From a virus: DNA of 21,965 nucleotides. Below are positions 1-5,842 of the stretch, piece after piece. The translations under genes and the position numbers were made by a program. Location: positions 1 to 21,965 of the IMG/VR virus record IMGVR_UViG_3300019850_000039, one strand, 5' to 3'. Each line of letters starts with the position of its first letter. Positions within the stretch are counted from its first letter, which is position 1. The notes beneath the pieces are model-generated. The model made no database searches. It worked only from the letters and a program-made list of their open reading frames with translations, and was not told where the DNA came from.

Positions 1-1145
1 GTATAATTATCCCTCTTTAAAACTATTTTCCTTAATGCAGGTTGTACTTCCCTTGAAGTATTAGTCTTATACCCTTTAGGGTATAATATTTGTTTATATG
101 TAGGGCATGCTTGTTTGCATGTATCAGAACAATATAAATTACATTCCCCCGATCCTTTTCCATTTATACATTTTATTTTACTTACTACAGATTTCAAAGA
201 AGGTATATACCATGAATCACAATACATGCATTTTACTTCAAGGATATTATTGTCTTCTATATTTCTTTTGCAAGCAATACCATAAGGACTTAATTGTTTT
301 ATGTATGTATCATATAAAGGTATATCATTACTTGAATATTTTTTTTCATATAAACCTGCACATTTAGGACAACCATATTTAAGATGTATATGATTAGATG
401 ATCTTTGTTCAAAAATACCATGTACAGGACATATAATTTTTACTTTATCTTTATTGTTTTTATATTGTACTAAAGAATAATTGTACTTATCACCATGAAC
501 TTTCTTTGCATCAATGATAAATTGTTCAGTTGATTTTGTTTTATTATTTGATCTTTTAATAACACCACATTTAAGGCATCCCTGTCCTTGTAAATGATGA
601 CCTGGTCTTTGTTCAAAAATACCATGTACAGTACATATAATTTTTACTTTATCTTTATTGTTTTTATATTGTACTAAAGAATAATTGTACTTATCATTAT
701 GTACTTTTCTGGCATCAATGATAAATTGTTCAGTTGTTTTTCTTTTCTTATTTGATCTTTTAATAACACCACATTTAAGGCATCCCTGTCCTCTTAAATG
801 AGAACTTGGTATTTGTTTAAACATTCCATGTACAGGACATATAATTTTTACTTTAGTATTACAGTTTTTATATTGTACTAAAGAATAATTGTACTTATCA
901 CTATGTACTTTTCTGGCATCAATGATAAATTGTTCAGTTGATTTTTTAATTTTACCTGAGCATTTAAAACATCCATTTCCTTTCAAATGAGAATTTGGTA
1001 TTTGTTTAAACATTCCATGTACAGGACATATGATTTTTATTTTAGTTTTTGTATTCTTATATTCAACAAGTTTATAATTATATTTATCACCATGTATTTT
1101 CTTTGCATCAATGATAAATTGTTCAGTTGTTTTTCTTTTTGTCAT
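1..1145 (-). CDS. HNH homing endonuclease with four zinc-finger repeats (3' end outside window)
   Basis: The frame is open from an ATG at 1145 to the left edge, about 381 codons, so only the C-terminus is missing. It opens with MTKRKTTEQFI and carries four tandem repeats of about 65 residues. Each has a C-x2-H pair in an IICPVHG-type motif and, about 16 residues later, a C-x2-C pair (GCxKC), giving one predicted zinc site per repeat. A Cys-rich middle domain follows (CMYC, then a CSDTCKQAC cluster). The visible part stops at LKRDNYT, just before the HNH zinc knuckle seen in the sister genes, so roughly 60 residues lie outside. It starts 2 bp after the stop of the unknown gene at 1148-1714. 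All four repeats are of the IIDA[KR]KVH type, unlike the other copies. Mobile-endonuclease function is inferred from the intact relatives; the repeats resemble DUF723-type treble-clef domains, recalled rather than searched. Confidence 0.88.
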   Translation of the reverse strand, partial: MTKRKTTEQFIIDAKKIHGDKYNYKLVEYKNTKTKIKIICPVHGMFKQIPNSHLKGNGCFKCSGKIKKSTEQFIIDARKVHSDKYNYSLVQYKNCNTKVKIICPVHGMFKQIPSSHLRGQGCLKCGVIKRSNKKRKTTEQFIIDARKVHNDKYNYSLVQYKNNKDKVKIICTVHGIFEQRPGHHLQGQGCLKCGVIKRSNNKTKSTEQFIIDAKKVHGDKYNYSLVQYKNNKDKVKIICPVHGIFEQRSSNHIHLKYGCPKCAGLYEKKYSSNDIPLYDTYIKQLSPYGIACKRNIEDNNILEVKCMYCDSWYIPSLKSVVSKIKCINGKGSGECNLYCSDTCKQACPTYKQILYPKGYKTNTSREVQPALRKIVLKRDNY

Positions 1146-1147
1146 TT

Positions 1148-1714
1148 CTAACAATTCCCTTTTACAACATTACCATTGTCATCTACAGTATTATGAATAA
1201 TAAATGGTTTTACCTTTACATATCCTTTTACAATATTATTATATTTTTTAATCTCATCTGTGCCCCAAATAAATGTATTATCAAGAACATTTATCATAAA
1301 TACAGATTCTATAATATTTATTCTTGAATCAAACATATCATTCAAAATAATTGCAATATAAGAAGATATATATGGTTTTATAGTATGACTGAACCCTATA
1401 GAACAACAAATATTATCATTATCTTCATATAATTCTATATATACCATTTCATTATATATAATTATAGATTCTGTTTGTTTTATTAAGATATATTCCCATT
1501 TATTAAATGTATGCGTTAAAGCATCATTCATAAGTTTTAAATACATATACACTTTAGGATTGATTAAATCACCATTTTTTTTAATTCGTTTAAGAAGATG
1601 CAAAGTATTTTTTGTTTCTTTAACATCTATATCAGTTTTACTTTCCTTATTTTCAAAATGAGAAATCCAATCATCAATATCATAATCTTTATGCTGTTTA
1701 ATATCATTTTTCAT
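1148..1714 (-). CDS. Hypothetical protein, 188 aa
   Basis: I do not recognise this protein. It is mostly charged at the N-terminus (MKNDIKQHKDYDIDDWISHFENK), then alternates short hydrophobic stretches likely to be beta-strands, with no clear membrane segment, signal peptide or Cys/His cluster. The start at 1714 is supported by an AGAGG Shine-Dalgarno about 7 nt upstream and by a TATAAATA late-promoter match just before it. Its last residues include NTVDDNG, encoded by a DNA stretch that recurs almost unchanged in the gene at 3339-3671. The homing endonuclease at 1-1145 begins 2 bp after its stop. The gene is probably real from its length, ribosome binding site and tight junction. Confidence 0.7.
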   Translation of the reverse strand: MKNDIKQHKDYDIDDWISHFENKESKTDIDVKETKNTLHLLKRIKKNGDLINPKVYMYLKLMNDALTHTFNKWEYILIKQTESIIIYNEMVYIELYEDNDNICCSIGFSHTIKPYISSYIAIILNDMFDSRINIIESVFMINVLDNTFIWGTDEIKKYNNIVKGYVKVKPFIIHNTVDDNGNVVKGNC

Positions 1715-1728
1715 AATATCCTCTATAT

Positions 1729-1736
1729 TATTTATA
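1729..1736 (-). promoter_or_regulatory. T4-type late promoter candidate (TATAAATA)
   Basis: The minus strand reads TATAAATA, the -10 octamer recognised by T4 gp55-family late sigma factors, about 14 nt before the ATG at 1714 and directly ahead of an AGAGG ribosome binding site. A gp55-like gene is present at 9620-10060. The octamer also occurs by chance inside coding sequence in this AT-rich DNA, so position rather than the match gives it weight. Confidence 0.45.
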
Positions 1737-1750
1737 TAGTTATACTTATA

Positions 1751-2860
1751 TTATTCATAATCTCTAAATTCAATTCCTACTCCAAAAATAGGTGTTCCAT
1801 TTTCAGATTTTTCTTGATATCTTACTGTAAGCATTTTATTCATATATTGTTCTACATCATTATACTGTTGTTCTCTTACAAGAAATGATCCTTTAGGTCT
1901 TACATCAAAGGTTTCATCATTATCTGTTTTACAAACCCATATAACAAGGTTTTTGATGGTTCCATTATCATCCCATTCTTCTTTTTTATATCCAATAACT
2001 TCAAATTCATTATCGAAGAATTCTTTATATTTTTGCAAACATTTTGGTCTATCATTAAACTGATAATATGATGTTTTATCTCTTACAATAATACCTTCAA
2101 AACCTTCTGAAACAAATTGATCATGATATTTTTTAAATTCTTCATAAGAATCAACATTATAAACAGGAACAAGTTTAATAATACTGTTATTATTAACTAT
2201 TTTTTTCAACATACTATAGCGTTCAGAAAAGGTTTTATCAGGAATAGCAAGATCATAAACCCAGTATTCAATTTCTTCTGTTAATCCTTCTCTGTATTTT
2301 TTAACACGTCTTACAATTTCTTGAAATGTTAAATCGTGTTTATATAATTCACCATCAGGACTTAGATTATTAAAAATATCAAACTCTTTTTTAATATGAT
2401 TCATTACAACATGTTCTTTACATTCACGAGATAACAATCTTTCATCACCTCTATGAAGATAAGAAATTGCTCTTATACCATTATATTTAGGTTGAACAAT
2501 AATATTTGACCAATCATTGCATTTTTCAGGTTTAAATGTTTTTGCCAACATAGGTTTAAGATATAATGGTTCTTCATCAATTTTATCAATATCATCAATC
2601 CAATTATCTTTAATATGATCTTTCCAAAAGTTTTCAGCAATAAACAATGCATTTTCATAAGGTGTTTTTTCATTACTTCTGCCGATATTGGTTCCTTTTT
2701 TAATATACCTGTTATTAACTCGTTCTTTATATCCTATAAAACCCGACTTCCTAATAATAACAGGAATATCATTTTTATCAATTTCAACAGAAATACACCA
2801 TTTTGATGTTTTGTTATTTTTTGCTTTTTTATATAATACTGGAAAACAGGTTTCTTTCAT
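1751..2860 (-). CDS. ATP-dependent DNA ligase
   Basis: The enzyme seals nicks in duplex DNA through a ligase-adenylate intermediate, in phage replication and repair. Residues 1-95 form a WGR-like N-terminal domain (KKGTNIGRSNEKTPYENAL), as found in large-phage and giant-virus ligases. The nucleotidyltransferase core follows: motif I QPKYNGIR with adenylated Lys about 125, DGEL at 169-172, YWVYDLA near 200, motif IV EGFEGIIVR at 252-260 and motif V lysines in LQKYKEF near 277-279. The C-terminal OB domain ends in the typical LTVRYQE...VGIEFRDYE. Motif I has Asn where KYDG is commonest, a tolerated variant. An in-frame ATG lies 12 bp upstream at 2872, but GGAG sits 6 nt before the ATG at 2860, so I chose 2860 (369 aa). 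A strong promoter lies just upstream at 2896-2923. Confidence 0.93.
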   Translation of the reverse strand: MKETCFPVLYKKAKNNKTSKWCISVEIDKNDIPVIIRKSGFIGYKERVNNRYIKKGTNIGRSNEKTPYENALFIAENFWKDHIKDNWIDDIDKIDEEPLYLKPMLAKTFKPEKCNDWSNIIVQPKYNGIRAISYLHRGDERLLSRECKEHVVMNHIKKEFDIFNNLSPDGELYKHDLTFQEIVRRVKKYREGLTEEIEYWVYDLAIPDKTFSERYSMLKKIVNNNSIIKLVPVYNVDSYEEFKKYHDQFVSEGFEGIIVRDKTSYYQFNDRPKCLQKYKEFFDNEFEVIGYKKEEWDDNGTIKNLVIWVCKTDNDETFDVRPKGSFLVREQQYNDVEQYMNKMLTVRYQEKSENGTPIFGVGIEFRDYE

Positions 2861-2881
2861 TTTAATCTCCATAATTAAAAA

Positions 2882-2913
2882 TAGGTTTTGATGTTATTAT
2901 ACATCAAAACCTA
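2882..2913 (-). terminator. Hairpin with T-run upstream of ligase
   Basis: A perfect 13-bp inverted repeat (2882-2894 with 2901-2913, 6-nt loop) is followed on the minus strand by ATTTTT. It looks like an intrinsic terminator for the small-gene operon upstream. The loop overlaps the -10 box of the ligase promoter, so the same DNA may end one transcript and start the next, or the repeat may be an operator. Confidence 0.55.
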
Positions 2914-2923
2914 AAAAAGTCAA
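2896..2923 (-). promoter_or_regulatory. Sigma70-like promoter for DNA ligase
   Basis: On the minus strand, TTGACT (2923-2918) and TATAAT (2901-2896) are separated by 16 bp. This is close to consensus for the host housekeeping sigma factor and well placed for the ligase start at 2860. The -10 box lies in the loop of the inverted repeat at 2882-2913. Confidence 0.65.
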
Positions 2924-2938
2924 TATTTATTTTTATTT

Positions 2939-2964
2939 ATTTGAATAAAAGACTTTATTCAAAT
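2939..2964 (-). repeat. Inverted repeat after the small-gene operon
   Basis: An 11-bp perfect stem (2939-2949 with 2954-2964, 4-nt loop) begins 10 nt past the stop of the gene at 2974-3342. No U-run follows on the minus strand, so it may protect the mRNA 3' end or act jointly with the hairpin at 2882-2913. Confidence 0.45.
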
Positions 2965-2973
2965 ATTCAACAT

Positions 2974-3342
2974 TTATACCCTGATATTAGTGTTCCATAT
3001 ATCATCCTCATTTACTTTACATGTACTCCAGATATTATCCTCTTTTTCTACATCAACAAATTCATCATCAAACTCATCCTTATCAAATTCATCTAATGCA
3101 TCACCAATATCATCAATGATACAGGAAATTCTATCTGATAATCCATTTGTTTCACAACAACATTCAACATTATCTACATCTTTATCCGGTGTTAGTGCAA
3201 CAGGAGTATTAAGTTTTGATAAAATCATAAAAACATCTGCCAATACAGAATTTGTAACATTATTCTCATCTACTGATTCACAAAGAGCATCATAAATTGT
3301 ATCAATATCTTGTTGTGTAAGTGTAAATTCATAATCATTCAT
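2974..3342 (-). CDS. Hypothetical acidic protein, 122 aa
   Basis: I do not recognise this protein. It is strongly acidic (runs such as DEFDKDEFDDEFVDVEKED), has a CCC cluster in its middle (ECCCET), and ends with two similar short segments (EDNIWST and EDDIWNT). No signal peptide or membrane span is visible. The frame is open for 16 more codons upstream, but an AGAGGA Shine-Dalgarno lies 7 nt before the ATG at 3342, and that ATG overlaps the stop of the preceding gene as ATGA (3339-3342). I therefore call the start at MNDYEF, with translational coupling to the upstream gene. It is the last gene of a five-gene operon. Its acidic character would fit a DNA mimic or an inhibitor of a host protein, but nothing in the sequence proves that. 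Confidence 0.72.
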   Translation of the reverse strand: MNDYEFTLTQQDIDTIYDALCESVDENNVTNSVLADVFMILSKLNTPVALTPDKDVDNVECCCETNGLSDRISCIIDDIGDALDEFDKDEFDDEFVDVEKEDNIWSTCKVNEDDIWNTNIRV

Positions 3343-3671
3343 TTTGTTTCCTCTATTTTGTTGTTTTGTTGTTTTTGTATATAAAGACATTTTTTATATA
3401 CATCTTGTTTAATTTTTTTTTCAGTTAATTTAAAATCACTAATTCCATCAATATAACCTTTTACATGAAAATATTCACAAAACCCATTATCATCTACAGT
3501 ATTATTTGTTTTTATTTTATTAAACCCATCTATATAACAATCATAAGCTATATTTGATAAAGATAAACAAACATCATTATTTAAAGGTTTATTTTTATGA
3601 TTAACCACAAAGGCATCTAAAGATAAAACAAATACAATAATCAATGTTAAGATGAAAAATTTCTTTTTCAT
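3339..3671 (-). CDS. Small exported or membrane-anchored protein, 110 aa
   Basis: The family is unknown. It begins MKKKFFILTLIIVFVLSLDA, a basic start followed by about 16 hydrophobic residues. This is a signal peptide (possible cleavage after SLDA) or an N-terminal anchor, placing the rest in the periplasm. The remainder is soluble and contains four Cys (C35, C45, C65 and C95), which would allow disulfides. It overlaps its neighbours by ATGA at both ends (3668-3671 upstream, 3339-3342 downstream), so it is translationally coupled in the operon. The stretch NTVDDNG is encoded by DNA almost identical to a stretch near the end of the gene at 1148-1714. Confidence 0.72.
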   Translation of the reverse strand: MKKKFFILTLIIVFVLSLDAFVVNHKNKPLNNDVCLSLSNIAYDCYIDGFNKIKTNNTVDDNGFCEYFHVKGYIDGISDFKLTEKKIKQDVYKKCLYIQKQQNNKIEETK

Positions 3672-3859
3672 TTATATAATACCTTACCATTTTCTTGAAG
3701 GTTTGTTAAATGAATCAATGAATGATTATAAACCTTAGAAAACACTTGATTTTCTTTTTCAAGATGTTTCATAAAATCTGAAACTTCATTAATATTCATC
3801 TTTGCAATTTTCTTCCATTTTTTCTGAGTTTTTACTTTGTTTCCATATCTACGAGCCAT
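3668..3859 (-). CDS. Small basic hypothetical protein, 63 aa
   Basis: I do not recognise this protein. It starts MARRYGNKVKTQKKWKKIAK, a strongly basic stretch that could contact nucleic acid, followed by a predicted helical segment (VSDFMKHLEKENQVF). An AAAGG ribosome binding site lies about 9 nt before the ATG. It begins 15 nt after the stop of the upstream gene and its stop overlaps the next start as ATGA, so it is a coupled member of the five-gene operon. No function can be assigned. Confidence 0.62.
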   Translation of the reverse strand: MARRYGNKVKTQKKWKKIAKMNINEVSDFMKHLEKENQVFSKVYNHSLIHLTNLQENGKVLYK

Positions 3860-3874
3860 TTCTGTTACCTTTAT

Positions 3875-4048
3875 TTAAAGTTTAATAGGAGTATATACCT
3901 TTGAAATTTCTTTTTGATATATATTAAAAAAATCATCTATTTCTTTTTTTGTATATTTTTTACTAATAATAGTTTTAATATCACTATATATCAAAAAACC
4001 AATATATTTCATTCTATTAGTAATTATAGAATCCTTTTTCTTTTTCAT
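3875..4048 (-). CDS. Small hypothetical protein, about 57 aa (start uncertain)
   Basis: The family is unknown. Translated from the ATG at 4048 it begins MKKKKDSIITNRM and continues with a basic, mainly helical sequence (KKYTKKEIDDFFNIYQKEI). The frame is open further upstream, overlapping the gene at 4017-4226. None of the possible ATGs (4096, 4066, 4048, 4012) has a good Shine-Dalgarno. The ATG at 4012 sits 4 nt after the upstream stop and would give a 45-residue protein by reinitiation. The 4048 start is a compromise. Tight packing between two supported genes is the main argument that it is real. Confidence 0.45.
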   Translation of the reverse strand: MKKKKDSIITNRMKYIGFLIYSDIKTIISKKYTKKEIDDFFNIYQKEISKVYTPIKL

Positions 4049-4226
4049 AATATAATTGTACACCATGTTGATATCTTGTATAATTATCCATATCAATTTT
4101 AATAACTATATAATCTATTTTATTATTATTGTATCTATTTAATTTACATACATGTTCAAATTTTGTTGATGTTATACTATCAACTTTCTTATCAACAATT
4201 ATTGCCTTGTGATTACATCCCAACAT
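4017..4226 (-). CDS. Small hypothetical protein, 69 aa
   Basis: I do not recognise this protein. It is the first gene of the five-gene operon and has the clearest signals: AAGGGG about 7 nt before the ATG, and the TTGACA/TATAGT promoter at 4261-4290. The protein begins MLGCNHKAIIVDKK and contains C-x-H (residues 4-6) and H-x-C (25-27). This spacing could bind a metal, but the motif is too short to name. The second half alternates charged and aromatic residues in what look like beta-strands. Early phage operons of small overlapping genes often carry host-takeover functions, which is only a contextual guess here. Confidence 0.65.
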   Translation of the reverse strand: MLGCNHKAIIVDKKVDSITSTKFEHVCKLNRYNNNKIDYIVIKIDMDNYTRYQHGVQLYYEKEKGFYNY

Positions 4227-4260
4227 AATATACCCCTTTGTTTATTTTTATAATGAAATC

Positions 4261-4290
4261 ACTATAACACTAATAATAATACAATGTCAA
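4261..4290 (-). promoter_or_regulatory. Strong sigma70-like promoter for the small-gene operon
   Basis: On the minus strand a perfect TTGACA (4290-4285) and TATAGT (4266-4261) are separated by 18 bp, 35 nt before the ATG at 4226. The -35 box lies in the downstream arm of the hairpin at 4286-4327. Confidence 0.68.
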
Positions 4291-4327
4291 TATAAAAATA
4301 CACCCATAGATATATTTTTATATTGAC
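4286..4327 (-). terminator. Long hairpin after the exported repeat protein gene
   Basis: A perfect 15-bp inverted repeat (4286-4300 with 4313-4327, 12-nt loop) begins 9 nt past the stop of the gene at 4336-5238. The stem is AT-rich, and its descending arm contains a T5 run and ends in TTGAC, which is the -35 box of the next promoter. It probably limits read-through into the small-gene operon. It is a weak terminator by composition, and an operator role is possible. Confidence 0.5.
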
Positions 4328-4335
4328 TACTGTTT

Positions 4336-5238
4336 TTATTGAATAAATGCAAATGTTAGAAATGGTTTCTTATTATAACTGGCTTTTCCTTGAGAATATC
4401 CGGTGCCACCTGCACCGACTGAACCTGCTCCATCGGCATCGGAATTAACTGTTGCATAATTATATGAAGCACCAATACCCCAACCATTTGAAACAAGTTC
4501 AAGTTTTACACCTTCACTCATCAAAACAACATTATGAGCACCTAATACTTTTGCTTCTTTTACTAAAGCCATAAATAATTCAGGAGAATTAACATCAACA
4601 TCATCTGTATCAATAGTCCCTAAAGCAATTGGCTTATTGCCTTTACTTTTCAATTCTTTTTCAATATCACTACCTTGAATACAAAATAATACTTTATTTA
4701 CATCGTTATCAATAGGTTTTCCAACCATGGTTATATCAATATCAACATCATCTACATTAAAATCACTATCTGTAGTTTCCATTACATTCCATGTTCTTAC
4801 AAGATCAATAATATTGACTGCTGGAATGAAATTAGAACCTTTATTACCTAATGGAGATGCAAATAATGTTGGCATATTTCCATATTTAACATCTGTTGGT
4901 GTAGGCAGATTTCTAATAGGCTTTTCTTCATTAAAAGAATCTTTAAAAGACACTTCTGAATTTCCTGAATCACTAACACTTTGACTTTGCCCTTGACTTT
5001 GCCCTTGAGATGCATTTCCTGAATTACTAATACCTTGTGCCTGCCCTTGAGATGCATTTCCTGAATTACTAATACCTTGCATCTGTCCTTGTGCCTGCCC
5101 TTGCATCTGTGCCTGTCCTTGTGCCTGTCCTTGTGCCTGTCCTTGATTACAATTTCCTGATTCACACGCATATGAACTTGTGCTAATAAAAAATCCAGAA
5201 AAAATCAAACAACTTAATACTACTAACATTTTTTTCAT
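4336..5238 (-). CDS. Exported protein with Gln/Gly-rich repeats, 300 aa
   Basis: A signal peptide (basic MKKM, hydrophobic core, likely cleavage after SSYA at residues 21-24) sends this protein out of the cytoplasm. Residues 31-94 are low-complexity: QGQAQ and QMQG units, then two copies of GISNSGNASQGQ and a diverged SVSDSGNS. The rest is a folded-looking domain of about 200 residues with an acidic beta-rich part and the stretch VLGAHNVVLMSEG. A Gly/Ser-rich segment near the end leads to FLTFAFIQ. AAGAGG lies 7 nt before the ATG. It follows the lipoprotein gene by 10 nt and must share its promoter. I do not know the family. An envelope role, such as superinfection exclusion or surface modification during infection, is inferred from export and pairing only. 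Confidence 0.8.
   Translation of the reverse strand: MKKMLVVLSCLIFSGFFISTSSYACESGNCNQGQAQGQAQGQAQMQGQAQGQMQGISNSGNASQGQAQGISNSGNASQGQSQGQSQSVSDSGNSEVSFKDSFNEEKPIRNLPTPTDVKYGNMPTLFASPLGNKGSNFIPAVNIIDLVRTWNVMETTDSDFNVDDVDIDITMVGKPIDNDVNKVLFCIQGSDIEKELKSKGNKPIALGTIDTDDVDVNSPELFMALVKEAKVLGAHNVVLMSEGVKLELVSNGWGIGASYNYATVNSDADGAGSVGAGGTGYSQGKASYNKKPFLTFAFIQ
4957..5148 (-). repeat. In-frame low-complexity repeats coding for Gln/Gly/Asn/Ser
   Basis: This stretch encodes residues 31-94 of the exported protein. It holds many copies of a 12-nt unit coding for QGQA/QGQM and two longer near-identical copies of a unit coding for GISNSGNASQGQ. Such arrays expand and contract by slippage, so copy number probably differs between related phages. 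Confidence 0.8.
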
Positions 5239-5248
5239 AACAAACCTC

Positions 5249-5650
5249 TTATTTATTATACCCTTTAATTTTTAAAACAGGAGAATTATATATTAAATCA
5301 CCTGTATCTGAATCTATGATGGATATATTCACTGATTCATTTTTAAATTTTTTAATAACCGGTAATTTATATAAAATAGTATTATATTTAATATATCCAG
5401 TATATATATTCTCTGTAACAGATAAATGCTTATTTTGTAAATCGTATTCATATATTATAGTAAGAGTATATCGAATATTATCACTATTGTCAATATCTAT
5501 TCTTAAATTATTGTTCTGTAATGTAGATATTACATTTATATTATATTTAAATATGTTTTCATTATACCCATTTGTTACCATAATATTTGATGAACTACAA
5601 CCAACCAATAATAATAACAAAAATACACCAATTACATTTTTAATATTCAT
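5249..5650 (-). CDS. Phage lipoprotein, 133 aa
   Basis: From the ATG at 5650 the protein reads MNIKNVIGVFLLLLLVGCSSS: basic start, hydrophobic core and a lipobox (LVGC, Cys18) followed by serines. This is a signal for lipid attachment and envelope anchoring in a Gram-negative host. The remaining 115 residues are beta-rich, without further Cys or recognised motifs. An in-frame ATG eight codons upstream (5674) is less likely, because AGAGG sits about 8 nt before the ATG at 5650. It is the first gene of a two-gene unit with the exported repeat protein at 4336-5238, under the promoter at 5681-5709. Phage lipoproteins of this size sometimes block superinfection, but the family is not recognised. 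Confidence 0.8.
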   Translation of the reverse strand: MNIKNVIGVFLLLLLVGCSSSNIMVTNGYNENIFKYNINVISTLQNNNLRIDIDNSDNIRYTLTIIYEYDLQNKHLSVTENIYTGYIKYNTILYKLPVIKKFKNESVNISIIDSDTGDLIYNSPVLKIKGYNK

Positions 5651-5680
5651 TTTATTTTCCTCTTTTTTAATCATATATAC

Positions 5681-5709
5681 ATCATATATGATAAAAAAGA
5701 GATTGTAAA
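5681..5709 (-). promoter_or_regulatory. Sigma70-like promoter for the lipoprotein unit
   Basis: On the minus strand TTTACA (5709-5704) and TATGAT (5686-5681) are separated by exactly 17 bp, about 30 nt before the lipoprotein start. The -10 lies in a small palindrome (ATCATATATGAT). The -35 matches that of the gp32-like gene's promoter. Confidence 0.65.
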
Positions 5710-5764
5710 AATAAAAATGTAATTAAACTACATACATTTTTGTAATTGGATAATTAGATATTAA

Positions 5765-5800
5765 AAAACCTGTATCCTTTTATAAAAGGATACAGGTTTT
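5765..5800 (-). terminator. Perfect 36-bp palindrome, intrinsic terminator
   Basis: All 18 base pairs are complementary about a centre at 5782.5. On the minus strand the hairpin ends in GG followed by six T, a good intrinsic terminator 42 nt past the stop of the endonuclease gene at 5843-6976. It isolates that gene from the lipoprotein unit. Confidence 0.85.
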
Positions 5801-5833
5801 ATTTAAATATAACTGTTTTTATTTTATTTTACT

Positions 5834-5841
5834 TTCCTTAC
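5834..5841 (-). other. Vestigial endonuclease 3' tail (GTAAGGAA)
   Basis: The sequence right after this endonuclease's stop matches the stop/Shine-Dalgarno overlap found after the sister genes at 17729-17736 and 21805-21812. Here no start codon follows, only the terminator, so the tail appears to travel with the gene. Confidence 0.5.
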
Positions 5842-5842
5842 T

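Noticed and set aside
2861-2872. Upstream ATG at 2872 as the ligase start
   Set aside because: The Shine-Dalgarno GGAG lies within these four codons and is correctly spaced only for the ATG at 2860.
3343-3390. Upstream ATG at 3390 as the start of the acidic protein
   Set aside because: It would overlap the preceding gene by 52 bp without a ribosome binding site, while AGAGGA and the ATGA overlap mark 3342.
107-5708. Plus-strand open frames such as 107-367, 1127-1327, 1598-1888, 3914-4102 and 5316-5708
   Set aside because: Each lies opposite a better supported minus-strand gene, has a composition dominated by F, I, Y and L as expected from reverse AT-rich coding sequence, and lacks a convincing ribosome binding site.
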